Source: Dolomedes plantarius (Eukaryota; Arthropoda; Arachnida; Araneae; Dolomedidae). From it: a stretch of DNA of 64,000 nucleotides. The stretch spans positions 210,643,092 to 210,707,091 of the forward strand of contig OU015495.1 of assembly GCA_907164885.2 (NCBI GenBank), written 5' to 3'. Below the pieces are notes generated by a model, which was given only the letters and a program-made list of their open reading frames with translations, did no database searches and was not told where the DNA came from. The translations under genes were made by a program, and so were the position numbers. Below, one piece after another: positions 12,066 through 53,708 of the stretch (the stretch's first letter is position 1; the number at the start of each line of letters is the position of its first letter).

Positions 12066-15000
12066 CTATTTAGCTTTTTTTGGTCCAGCTTCTAAACTTT
12101 CAGCAGCTTCCTTTGCCTTCTTCTGTCTTTTGCCCCATAATCTTGCATCCGCACGGGCAACTCTAAGGGTTACAAAAGCATTTGAGTTCTTCTCCTCTTC
12201 AGTTGGCACTCTAGCCTTTTCTCTTCTGATATGCTTCTTAATAGGCATAATCACACCCTTCAGTTGGACAGCCATCTTAATTTCTTCAGCCTATAAGTAA
12301 TAAAATGAAAGTATTAACTTTTGAAAACAATACTATAGATAGAAATTACCATGAAAAATTATATCTGCAATTATCAATCAATTACTAAGATTTTCAAAAT
12401 ACAGAAGTTAAGAGATCTGAATATTTTCTTTCCCACAAAAGTCAAAGAATTTTTGAATTTTAAAAACCAATTTACTTTTTACTGACAGTAATGTTGAGGT
12501 TTGTCTTTGCAGATTGAAATAAGTTTATATTTAACTCAAATTGGGAATTGATCCATAATATTAACAAGTAATGTTAGAACACCTAACAATACTGATAAAA
12601 TTATGTATAGTTTGGGCCAGAACTATCGTCAACTAGACATTGTCAATAAAGTTTAAATGTGAAGAAATACTAAAATAAGGAAAACCTGCAAATTCCACAA
12701 TTCTGTGTTTATCAATAATTCATCAACACAATTTAAATTTAGATCAGCATTCTTCAACCTTTTTTTGTCCTGGGACCGGTAAAATGTAAGAAATTTTTGC
12801 AGACCGGTGGTTTTTTAATTAACAAAAAAGCTTTGCTAGGTATTAGAGTACTACATAAATTAATTGTAACTTTTTATTACTACAATAATATTTAAATGTA
12901 AAGATAAATAATTATTGTAATTATATATAAGTAAATACACCTTTGAAAAAAAAAAAAAAAAATCACAGAATTTTGTGGGTTCTAAATTAGTCAAGCTAAG
13001 TCAGAATGATGAAACAATGGAAAGCCGATTTCTTAATTTATTTTTTTATTACTGTCATAAATGAAAATTGCTTCAAATTTAAATAATCGAATATGAAAAT
13101 AATCACTTATATATGTTAATTTTGCAACCCACTCTACATCAAACAAATGAATTCTTAAAGGATTCTCTCTATTAAAAATATTTCTACTTCTATCCTAAAT
13201 TAAAAAAAACCTGCCTCATGAGAGCCATTTAACTTCTGTATGCAGTAATAATTGGTCAGGTTCCACAACAACCTCCCAACAAAATATTGCTAATAACCTA
13301 CTTTTTAAAAAGCCATTTTTCATAAAATTAAAATTTTTTTATAGATTCCACTAAAACCTCATTGAGTTCTGTGGATACTTTCACTGCTAAATGTTATCTG
13401 TGGATTATACAATGGGTAATTAGTAAATCAGAATTGGCTACTTGCTGAATTCTTTTAGTCATGCCACAATGTCTTCCAACCATATAAATGGTACACACAC
13501 ATACGCAGTTTTTCTATTCTAAAGAATGTTTAAAAGCGTAAGAATTAAGTGTGTTAAAAATTTCATCACTTGTGTATGAAACCAATTCTATAGAATAATT
13601 CTTATTTCTTCCAAAATAAAATCAATATATGACATAGCAAATTAATTAGGCCTTTTTAGAAATATAGCATGATTCAATTTGTATTGCAAAAAATCTTGAT
13701 TCCTTTATCTTGTGTATTAACTGGAATTCCACATTCTCTGATATTATTTCAATTCTTATAGTATCATTAGATAAGGGAATCGATTTGATTTTATTAGCAG
13801 CCAAGGATCCAAACATTTCTAAATGTCTATTAAAACTGGTTTTATTAAATTTTCTCCAATGGTAAATGATTTTTTGGTTTTAACAATCCGAAGTGCAACT
13901 AGATCTGAGCATTTTAGAAGTCACTTATTCTGAAGTTTTGTTCAAATGCTTCTGTTGGCTATCTTAAATCCTGTTTATTATGCTCAAAATATGCACAAGG
14001 TTTATTTTCCAGCTTGAAATGTTTAGACTTCAAATGTCGCAACAGTTTTGATGGTTTCATAATATCATTTACTAAAACTTCACGGCAAATGATACACACT
14101 GGACGTAGATCTTTGTCCGTAGATTTGGACCAAAGAATAAACCCATATTTTAAATATTCAAGGTTGTAGTGCCAGATAAAAGGTTTCTTTTTTTTCCCCT
14201 GGTGGATACCAAAGTTCTGTTTCACTGTCATCTTTTTTCTTTTGACGTTGAACTGGTATTCAAAAGATTCAATAGCCTTGTTTACAGTTAATGTTATTAA
14301 GGGATAAAAAATAAATTTTTTCTTAGAGCCTGTATAAGTATTAAAAATTATCAATAAACTTATTTATATTTTCCAAAACCAGTTAACCCGTTCACTGCCA
14401 ACTATTAGTATACACTCTACAATTCAACGCTGACTGAACTATCCAGGACACAAAACTAGCATCTGGGGAGCTCAACATCTAAACTTAGGCTTTAAAAGTG
14501 CTTGCGCACGGAAAGACATTTGTGGCATGCACATTTGGCGACCACTTCATTTACACAGCTGGGTGTAATTTACTTCTCTGCATAGTAGAATTATTGCAAC
14601 CCTTTCTCTGGTGTGAGCACTCCATCCAGTTTAAAAAAAGAAACACAAGACGTAACAAATGTAAGCACACTCCAGTGTTGCTAACCTTCAAAGACAAAAT
14701 TATGGATTCGAGATCCTAAAATTAAAGCATTAACATAAAAATTTTTATTTTTTGAAAACTTTTTAAACACTGACAGGTAAAAATCTCCAAGGACCGGTCA
14801 ATTTTTTCTGTGGACCAGTACCAGTCCGCCAAATCAGTGGTTAAGAATCATTGATTTAGATAACTTACATTCCGAGAGTGCTCTAGTTCCACTTAAACTA
14901 TTTCAGCTAATGGTCTATCTTTATATAAACAGGCAGAAATTAATTCAAATGCTCATACCAAATTTTGCATCACTTGTAAAAACATTGTCATAATATATAT

Positions 15001-18000
15001 ATATTAATGAATATTTTTTCTAAACATTCAGTGATCTCTTAATCAACCACTAGACTTGACTTTATTCAAAACACTATGATACAATGTGCTTTAATTTAAC
15101 AGTTTTCTAAATATAATACAAAACATCAAGTGTGATATTAAGTAAACCTATGAAGTTCAATAATACAAAAATAATACTTACAGTGGCATCACCCTTCTTT
15201 GGCTTATTCATTTTACGTGGGAACAAGATCAGCTTAGACTTATAAACTTTAAGACGCTGGACATTTTGCTGGAGACTTTCTACACTTTTATTTCGACGCC
15301 TATAATCCACAGCAATACCAATTGACCTTGCTTCTTTCTTATGGATACCTGCAGCCTGTAGAATTAAAATATTGAATAATAGTCAACTTGAAAAATATAC
15401 TTATTACACATAAATCCATTCTGGTCACTTTGTAGTAACATTACATACTTTTAATGACTAATATATAAACATGCAAATAAAAGCTGCTCAAACAATCTGC
15501 TTACAAATAAATTTAAAATCATTAAGGCAAATAATAGATGAATTTCAGGTGAAAATATAAAGTATCTAATGTTTTCTAAATTTTAGAGCTTTTGAAAAAT
15601 TAATGCATGACCGGAAGCATAGAATTTTGGTGAGGTCATTTCTAAAAGTTTATAAATCTTTTAGCATGAAAAATGACAATTTTGGTTTAATTCCTATTCA
15701 TAAATTTTTTGATAACAATTTGTTATTTAAGATTAGAAACAAGAACAAAGCATCTACAAAAAATAAAAAAATAAGGTAGCAATACTTCAACTAGTTGCCA
15801 CCCTTTTAATTTCTATTGTTGATATTAAGCTTTCTGTTCCTGTTTTACATTTTCAGTAGTTTGCTCTGCAGTAAGTTTAATGAGTAGCTTTTAAATACTT
15901 CAAAATAGATCATACTGGCATTAAAAATTTAAGATCTTTGTGCTCATCTTATAAACTTATTTTCTCAAAGAATAAATAAATATTTACACATATAACATGA
16001 TTTAAGGGACAAGAATACAATTAACAAATAATTTTAGTGACAAGGAATAATCTAATACTAGTGTAAATAATTATTACTCTCATATATTTGATATATAGGC
16101 CACAACAAAATTTAAGTAGTCGATTCTGGTTAATTGGACCACATCGGTAAGCGATCATTTTGGTCTGATTAAACAAACACTCCCTATGTTACATGACTGG
16201 ATTCAGCCCGAATAAATGGCTGGTCTGATTAACCAGTGGTCCAATTAACCAGAATAGACTGAATCTAGTTTCCTAGCATTTAGAGATCATGATTATAGGG
16301 ATTTTAATTATTAAAATTAAAAGCATAACTTTCTCACAGGTAGAAAAAATTTGCAACCTTATAGCAAACATTTCATATGCAAACAAATCACTCTGAACCA
16401 CTAGGTTAGCACAAATCAATTCTTTTCCCCAATCAAAAGTACAGTGAATAGTCTAGTTTGAAAACAAACTTCAGTATGCTAAACAGGTACCATGCCTATC
16501 ATAAATATGACTGTTACCATGGTAAACTAATACTTGTTGTTGGCAGATCAGTACACGTACTATATGCTAGCTAAAACAGCAGTTCTAATTATAGTTTTAG
16601 ACTAATAAGAGCTATTCAAGTTTGTTTTAATCCGGGCAATTACATATTTTTTTTGTAAAAAAAATGGCACTAATTATAGCTATTACAAAAAAGTTATGGA
16701 AAACAAAATGAGTCATTTAGGACTGCTGGTTAAAAGAGTAGGCACAATACGTGCTATAAAGAATCGCTGTGATATCTAGTTTTTCTGTTCCAGTAAACTT
16801 TATGGGATTGTCAAAATAAATACTCTCTCTTACTCCCGTCCATATATATAATTTGTAAAAACTTAGCACACCATTTCTTTAAAAAAATAAAAATCTAATG
16901 AAACATTAAAAAAAAAAACATATTTGACAATTGTTTTACATGGATGAAATATATATACATGTATAATGAATTATCAAAAATCCTTTATAAAAATTAATTT
17001 CCCCCTATATTACAGAAAACAAATACATTAGACATTTAATTCTTTATATAATTTCAACACAAAATGGTCCATACACACTCCTTCCATGTACTGAGAAAAA
17101 CCAGGATTTCAGATTCCTGACGATCAAGTTTAATATATAAAATAACAGTCCAGTACAAGCCAACAAACCAGATATGTTAAGCATTTATGCATAAGGTCAC
17201 AGACTGTATAAAATCAAAATAATGTAATTATTAAAATGCTATCAGCTTTTAATGTTTTAGCACTTTGAGATATTCAGCAAAAAATTAGAGTGTTTTGTAC
17301 TTATCACCAACATTCAGTACAGTTTGTCATCATTATATCTCTTAAATAATCATTATACAAAATTACACATTAAATTTATGGAACTACATAGTTTTAACTA
17401 CCATGCAAAACAAAATATCATTAAAAAAGGTACATGAGACATTCAGAAAAAAATTAGAGTATTTTAATACATCACAGTTAGTTCTGTAAATATATTTTTC
17501 ATCATGTGTCTTTTGGGTTTTAAGTGCCAGTATTTTCCTTATGGTACTTACACTAAACATTTAAATTTACTGGACTTGTACTAGTAAACCAAGGGTTGTG
17601 AAACATTCTACAAGCATTCTAGAGTAGAAATAGAATCCTTGACAGATATCATTTAATATAAATGACAAAGACCATGTAGCAAACCATTATATTAAACTGT
17701 ATGATGACCAAAAATAACAGATTGACTGCCAATGGAAAAATAAGTACCGTAAAACAGGGCTACTTTGCACCACTGTTGAAAAAAGATTTCATCCCATCTA
17801 GCAGATAAAACTAATGAATATTTAACAATATTTTCACTGTTATGTGATAGATAGTACCACCTCTCATAACATGAATGATAATTACCATTTTAGCAGCCAT
17901 TTTGGGTAGTGTTTCCCAAGTGTATCTGTGCTGGTACTTTTTTTTTAGTTAAAATCTTCATCTGAAAAGTTGTATTTTGCTCCAAGGAAACGATTTTAGT

Positions 18001-20766
18001 TGAAGATTAGTGTTGTCTATTTGTATATAGAAACTATTTATCTTTGAAATCATAACGTTTAAATCTTGTTAAACTGAATATTTATCCATTTATGATCGAT
18101 ACTGTTTTTGAAGTTAGTTTTAGAGCAGATAGGGGGCTACTTTGCACCAACTCGAAAGTGGTGCAAAGAAGATGGAAGAGATGAATACATCTACACAGAA
18201 TGAACTGACACATTGAAAATTCCAGCTTAAACCTATCAACAAACAGACTGATTCATTTGTAGTTGTAATGTATGAAAATGAATACTACCCAGGTGTCATT
18301 GAAAGCTTCAATGAGGATGGAGCGTTCGTGAGTGTTATGACGAAGTCGTTAAATAACTGGAAGTGGCCTTGTTAATAAAGACGCCCTTTTGTATAAATGG
18401 AAAGAAATAGTTGGAGGCATAAATCCCCCCAAATTATTTAGCAAACGAGGTGTTTTCTCAGTCCCAGAGCTGGCTGATAGTTATGGAAAATTTTAAATAT
18501 TTGTTTTTATACTACAGAAAATTTAAAATCCTGATGCATTGAATATACATGTGTTTCCTTTTAGTCTTGCCACAAAATAACAGCAAATTTCGTTGATGTC
18601 ATTATTTTATTACATATTAAATACAATTAGTTGAACTTGTTTGTTTTTAAATATTTTCTCTGGGTTAAAATAAAATAATTCAAATCCTGTAAGTTTTCCA
18701 CGATTTTATAAGGTGCCACAGTTAACTTGAATGAGGTTACTTTGCACCAGGTTAATTTTCTTGCTTCAAAAAAATTTCATGTGGTGCAAAGTAACCCGCC
18801 CTTATGGTATACTTTACACCACTTTTAAAAAATTATTAAAAAATATAAAATACATATAAAAACAGGTTTTATTAACATGGAACTATTCCTTAATTATCTA
18901 AGAATACAATAGAACTACTTTCAAAAGTCATTTTACAGAATTTCTATGATTTTACATGAGCATTACAAAAAAATCTTGGAAAAATGGTGCAAAGTAGCCC
19001 CATTTTACGGTAGCTGTAATTTGTAGCATGCTCAATGCATGGCAATTATGGCTACGTCAAACTAGAGATATGAGGAATCTATATATATAAAACACGTAGG
19101 TATGCGGCACAAAAAACAATATTTCTACACTCTGAATGGCAACAGCTGCAACTACCAGATGTAAACACTAGCGGGCGTCCGCAATTTGAAACTGCATGTC
19201 AACATGGATTTATGCACTGAAATCAGGAATCCTTGAAAGCGAGCTGCACGATCAAGTGAAATTTGGGAACAGTTCAAGAAAGAAAGCAAAGAAGAAATAA
19301 TTCATTAAGAGAGAGGCATGAAAGAGCATAAATGATCGCAAGGTTAGGCTTAACCGTCACAGGCACAGCAACAGAGAGCCAGTAATAGTTAATTTTTTAC
19401 TCTTTTCAGTACATAAAATTTTACTCCATTTTTATAAGTGAAGAAATTTTCCCAACAATTTATTATTTGATATGATTAAGTATAAATAAATGTATTGTGA
19501 ACAATAGTACATACAGAGAGTGGTGTAATCCACACTATATTTCAGTACTTTCTTAATTTTTACTCTATTTTTTAAGTTAAAAAAATTTTCCCCAACAATT
19601 TCTTATTTGACATAATGATAAAGTGTAGATATCTTAACTTTTAAAAATAGTACATACAGAGAGGGGTGTAATTTTTAAAATCATTGGTGTAGGGTTTCCC
19701 AGTCTTATCTTTAACTCTGTTCTGAAGCAATGGAAATTCACATTTCTTTAATCACGATGTTTTATAATCAGTCTTACAGAGAATACCCCTTAACAACGTA
19801 TATTTATGATTACAGGTAATGGTAACATTCCTTACATTTGTTACTTTCAGTTGAGTTGTTTTGCAAAAGAAAATATAAAACTAAAAGCGACCATGCTGGT
19901 CGCACAGCGGCTAGTATCAAAATATCATTAAAAAAGGTACATGAGACATTCAGAAAAAAATTAGAGTATTCTAATACATCACAGTTGGTTCTGTAAATAT
20001 ATTTTTCATCATGATGTCTCTTGGGTTTTAAGTGCTAGTATTTTCCTTATGGGACTTACACAATTAAACATATAAATTTACTGGACTTGTACTAGTAAAC
20101 CAAGGGTTGTGAAAGCATTCTAGAGTAGAAAGAATTCTTGACAGATATCATTTACTATAAATATGACAAAGACCATGTAGCAAACCATTATATTAAACTG
20201 TATGATGATCAAAAATATCAGATTGACTGCCAATAGGAAAATAAGTAACTAATTTGTAACATGCTCAATGCATGGCAACGTCAAACTAGAGATACGAGGA
20301 ATCATGAAATGAAATAGGAATGCTCTCTTCACATGATGCTGCTAATAAATTCTTACAATAGATTTGATAATTTAAATATTAGCATGTTTTACCATACTAC
20401 TTACATGCCTACATAGATGTACTCCTAACATTTTAAGTAAGTCCTGAGAAAGAAATAGTCCACCGTGTAAACAATAATTGCTGATTCAAACACATATATA
20501 AACACTAAAAATTTCCTTACTTTTAACTCTTCAAGTGAGAAACCTCTTCCTAACCTCTGCTTTGTATGGTATCTGAACGTGGGACAACGAACAACGGGGC
20601 GAACTGGTCCGGCAGCTGGTCTTGGTGCTATAAGTCGGGCTTTTTTAACACGTTCAGTATGCCTTCTTTTCTTTCTCATAGGTTGATTAAACCATGTTTT
20701 AACATATCTTTGCCAATCTTTGTGAAAGTGCCCATTGGGCACCATATTATTTCTTTTGGGAGCCAT
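12066..20766 (-). CDS. RPL13: 60S ribosomal protein L13 (eL13), 3 coding exons, 214 aa
   Basis: Structural protein of the large cytosolic ribosomal subunit. Coding exons on the minus strand: 20766-20521 (82 codons), 15355-15182 (58 codons), 12290-12066 (74 codons plus stop). All junctions are GT/AG in phase 0. The protein starts [20 protein letters not shown] and has the family motifs [37 protein letters not shown] and EEEKNSNAF; the length matches animal eL13 (about 211 aa). A splice acceptor sits 12 nt upstream of the ATG (AG at 20779-20780 in complement). A likely non-coding first exon with a pyrimidine-rich 5' end lies at about 21153-21175. The poly(A) signal is at 12057-12052. Intron 2 hosts three snoRNA-like genes, and intron 3 hosts a hAT transposon. 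Divergent from LARS2, convergent with FARS2. Confidence 0.96.
12745..14853 (-). mobile_element. hAT transposon (ZBED5/SCAND3-like) with 8-bp target duplication
   Basis: Flanked by a perfect 8-bp duplication ATTTAGAT (12737-12744 and 14854-14861). Ends are imperfect inverted repeats (CAGCATTCTTCAACC and CAATGATTCTTAACC), and GGACCGG motifs lie near both ends. It contains a decayed transposase on the minus strand, the same strand as the host gene RPL13. It lies wholly within RPL13 intron 3. Confidence 0.85.
13205..14354 (-). pseudogene. hAT transposase remnant (ZBED5/SCAND3 family)
   Basis: The best preserved part is the N-terminal BED-like zinc finger at 13959-14354: the [11 protein letters not shown] start, then [10 protein letters not shown] with a CxxC pair, then [14 protein letters not shown] with the two histidines. 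Downstream on the same strand, pieces matching the rest of such transposases can be read in shifting frames, for example [10 protein letters not shown] near 13860 and LLHTEVKW near 13225. Many stops and frameshifts show it is dead. Confidence 0.7.
16119..16261. repeat. Short pogo-like MITE, about 143 bp
   Basis: Inverted ends GTCGATTCTGGTTAATTGGA and its complement (right end TCCAATTAACCAGAATAGAC) are bordered by TA on the left and a mutated site on the right. The central part repeats the motif TGGTCTGATTAA. It has no coding capacity and lies in RPL13 intron 2. Confidence 0.65.
17267..17341 (-). ncRNA. Box C/D snoRNA-like gene 1 in RPL13 intron 2
   Basis: Read on the minus strand: terminal stem GAGATAT, C box ATGATGA (17333-17327), D' box CTGA (17317-17314), C' box GTGATAA (17307-17301), guide AACACTCTAATTTTTT, D box CTGA (17277-17274), closing stem ATATCTC, perfectly complementary over 7 bp. 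The 16-nt guide is complementary to the conserved 18S rRNA sequence AAAAAAUUAGAGUGUU. With the D+5 rule, the methylated base would be the fourth A of the A run. As I recall, yeast snR53 (18S A796) and plant snoR53 act in this region. The location in a ribosomal-protein intron on the host strand is typical of animal snoRNAs. Not verified by expression. Confidence 0.8.
17436..17512 (-). ncRNA. Box C/D snoRNA-like gene 2A, terminal stem damaged
   Basis: Minus strand: C box ATGATGA (17505-17499), C'-like GTGATGT (17475-17469), guide ATACTCTAATTTTTTT, D box CTGA (17446-17443), then ATGTCTC. It targets the same 18S stretch AAAAAAUUAGAGU as snoRNA 1, with 13 nt of complementarity. Compared with its duplicate at 19943-20020 it has lost bases just upstream of the C box, so the GAGACAT half of the terminal stem is broken. 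It may be a decaying copy. Confidence 0.55.
17747..19010 (+). mobile_element. pogo/Tigger-like element with repeated CTACTTTGCACC motifs
   Basis: Flanked by TA (17745-17746, 19011-19012). Ends CCGTAAAACAGGGCTACTTT and its near complement (right end ending CCCCATTTTACGG) define it. The motif RCTACTTTGCACC or its complement recurs internally near 18130, 18160, 18735 and 18785. The duplicate locus at about 20248 shows the unoccupied TA, proving the boundaries. It carries a transposase C-terminal remnant (18229-18496). Confidence 0.85.
18229..18496 (+). pseudogene. C-terminal tail domain of a Tigger-like transposase
   Basis: Translation reads [28 protein letters not shown] and, after a frameshift and stops, YKWKEIVGG and [11 protein letters not shown] before a stop. 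The pattern V-Y-x4-YPG, WKWP, RG-x-F-x-VPEL is one I associate with the C-termini of pogo/Tigger-type DDE proteins. The catalytic core is missing, so the element is non-autonomous. Confidence 0.5.
19078..19914 (+). mobile_element. Helitron, non-autonomous, 837 bp
   Basis: The 5' end TCTATATATATAAAA follows a host A, and the 3' end CTAG precedes a host T, the A/T target rule of Helitrons. The 3' terminus has the diagnostic hairpin GCGACC-ATGCT-GGTCGC (19887-19903), 7 nt, then CTAG. The interior contains a diverged direct duplication of about 110-120 bp (around 19415-19525 and 19560-19675, both ending AGTACATACAGAGAG-GTGTAAT). No Rep or helicase is encoded. It lies exactly between copies A and B of the snoRNA cassette. 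Confidence 0.85.
19918..20303. repeat. Tandem duplication copy B (snoRNA cassette), uninterrupted
   Basis: Direct repeat of 17411-19077 without the Tigger insertion; at about 20247-20250 it reads AATAAGTAACTAATTTG, the empty TA site. It contains snoRNA 2B. It starts 3 bp after the Helitron 3' terminus and ends at GAGGAATC, the sequence immediately before the Helitron in copy A. Confidence 0.85.
19943..20020 (-). ncRNA. Box C/D snoRNA-like gene 2B in RPL13 intron 2
   Basis: Minus strand: terminal stem GAGACAT, then C box ATGATGA (20012-20006), D'-like CAGA, C'-like GTGATGT (19982-19976), guide ATACTCTAATTTTTTT, D box CTGA (19953-19950), closing ATGTCTC; the 7-bp stem is perfect. The guide pairs with the 18S sequence AAAAAAUUAGAGU. 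It is the intact paralogue of 17436-17512 and a more distant paralogue of 17267-17341, with which it shares the D-box guide but not the middle. It is about 500 nt from the exon 1 donor of RPL13. Confidence 0.75.
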
Positions 20767-20778
20767 TATTTAAATTTT

Positions 20779-21175
20779 CTGAAAAAAAGACGAAAAAACA
20801 GTGACGATTTTACAGAACTGTTAAATTAAAATAATTAGAAAGTACACGTGCATAACAACTCGAAATATTTCATGAAACCGTGTCTCAGTACCGACATAAA
20901 CATGGGTTCACAAAATTAGGTATGGTTACTGTACACTGCAAAATATTTTCATTAATAAGCTATTATTTTGAAAGAAGATATTCTGCATTTTACAAATAAA
21001 ATTCTCAAGTGTTACTACTTACCAAATATTAATTACGATGTAATGGATTGATATTCCACTTACCAATTTGTCCAATACAGATGGTAGGCTAAATGGCAGA
21101 CACATACAGTACGTTGCACGTTGCCACTATACTTTAGAAACTTTTCACTTACAACCGCCTTTGCAACATGAAAAG
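20779..21175 (-). other. Probable RPL13 5'-UTR intron and TOP leader exon
   Basis: On the minus strand an acceptor (TTTTTTTCAG, ending at 20779) lies 12 nt upstream of the start codon. A donor GTAAGTG (from 21152) follows a short CpG-containing stretch GTTGCAAAGGCGGTT. Upstream is a pyrimidine run ending CTTTTC, fitting a 5'-TOP transcription start near 21175. The leader exon would be about 21153-21175. Inferred from sequence only. Confidence 0.5.
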
Positions 21176-21494
21176 AAAAAAAAATTTTTAATTTCCTTCT
21201 TGTCAAAAGTATAGACATTGCTTGCGTAAAAGCTTTTATATGAGGTTTAATTCACCTTTAATATTATAAATCCTTTAATTATATTAAAATATCAATATAA
21301 AAAGTTAACATTGAACTTCTAACCGTCACCGTGACTGTTGAAGAAATTGTAAACAAAAACATATGTAACCGGTCGCGAGTGTTGTGTTTATTGGAAAAAT
21401 TCGTCATTAAGTGGCTTATACGAGTGAAAAAAAATAAAATAATTTTGCTAATTTCGTTTAAGAGCTCTGAATTTATCTATCAGTAATATTTCTG
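21176..21494. promoter_or_regulatory. Shared divergent promoter region of RPL13 and LARS2
   Basis: About 320 bp separate the inferred RPL13 start (minus strand) from the LARS2 start codon (plus strand). The interval is unique-looking AT-rich DNA with a small CpG patch ACCGGTCGCGAG near 21369-21380 and no transposon. I see no clear TATA box for either gene. That it serves both genes is inferred from geometry. Confidence 0.5.
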
Positions 21495-52464
<30,970 letters not shown>

Positions 52465-53708
52465 TTTTAATAATGTAAATAGCTTTTTAAACTTTTTGTT
52501 GTGTAAAATAAATGTAATTTATGTACATATTTGCCTATAATAAATTGGGTGAATTTGTTTTATGTACTGCATTAATCTTAAAATGATGTTTGTAAGTATT
52601 TTCTTGATGAACATTTTTTATCGAATACCTGAAACAGTCTTTAAATTCTGAATACTCTAGATTTAGAAAGATAGCATGAATTAACAGGAGAACTGATAGT
52701 CCTTCACTTATTGTACATTTTTAATATTTTCTTAATTTACTAATGTGCAAAATTGTTTGTCGCTTCTCACACCTTTTCAACATTTATTTAGTGGGAATCA
52801 TTAAAAAATTAATTATATAATTTCATGAATATTTATATTTTCATCTATTTATTTAACATATTGATATAATGAAGGTTCTTACTGACACAGAGGTCAGAAA
52901 AAATTCTACTTCTGGAACCTTATATATGTATATTTATTGAGAGCTTAAATATATTTACCAACAAATAAATGCATAAATGCTCATTTTGCACTCTCGACAT
53001 TTGTTTAAATTATCTAATACATCTAGATCAGTGCTAGAAAACACAAGTTTTTATAAAGGGCATGAAATTTTCAAGTGATGTAATTTTCTTTTCAAAATAT
53101 CCACATTTCTCTAACAGGTCTTACTTATATCCAATAAATATCTAATTTGTTGGTTATGTTATTCTTTACAAACATTTGTTACTTGAAGACCATTTGTAAT
53201 GGTCATTATGGTAATGAGTGAAAAATTACTTGAGGCAAAAGCTGAAATACCATTTGCCTAAACCAGCAGTAGCCAACATGAAAATACCATTATTTAAGTT
53301 TGTTTCATAATGAACTAACCATTAATATTATTTCTTTATGCTCATTGTTTATGATTATTGTAAGTTTTACTTTAATCATTTTAAGGTTTGATACACTAGA
53401 AATAAGATTTAATGATAAGGAGATACAAACAGAAAATTTAAAGTGTAAATAAGGAAATTAAATCTTATGCATTTGTATCCTTGAAAAGAATCTTTTATAA
53501 GGGGTATGTATTTTATTTATATGTTTTCAATCAGTTATTGGTAGCATTCAACAGTTTGAATTTTTATGAGATATGCTTTTTTCTCGCTGGAGAAAATCCG
53601 ATTTCGTGGTCTACTTAGTCAAACATATTCTAATGAGTTGTTCATAGTTATTGGCCGATTCTGATACAAATAATAAAAAAACAGCAGTAACAGAGGAAGA
53701 AAAACATC
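52465..53708 (+). other. LARS2 3' UTR and downstream AT-rich DNA
   Basis: AATAAA occurs at 52507-52512 and again at about 52540, suggesting a short 3' UTR. Beyond it I recognise no gene or element until the mariner pseudogene. Confidence 0.5.

Larger units (their letters stand above)
17411..19077. repeat. Tandem duplication copy A (snoRNA cassette), interrupted by a Tigger element
   Basis: The sequence 17411-17746 plus 19011-19077 is a diverged direct repeat of 19918-20303. It shares snoRNA 2, the phrase CTAGTAAACCAAGGGTTGTG and the end GCATGCTCAATGCATGGCAA. It is interrupted by the TA-flanked element 17747-19010, absent from copy B. The Helitron at 19078-19914 starts exactly where copy A ends. 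Confidence 0.85.

Noticed and set aside
14870..14980. Possible further C/D snoRNA in RPL13 intron 3 (GTGATGC-like C box and CTGA)
   Set aside because: The C box is imperfect and no terminal stem forms. Not supported.
15107..15310. Open frame starting with MDYRRRNKS as a separate gene
   Set aside because: It is the middle of RPL13 exon 3 plus intron read-through. The true exon is 15355-15182.
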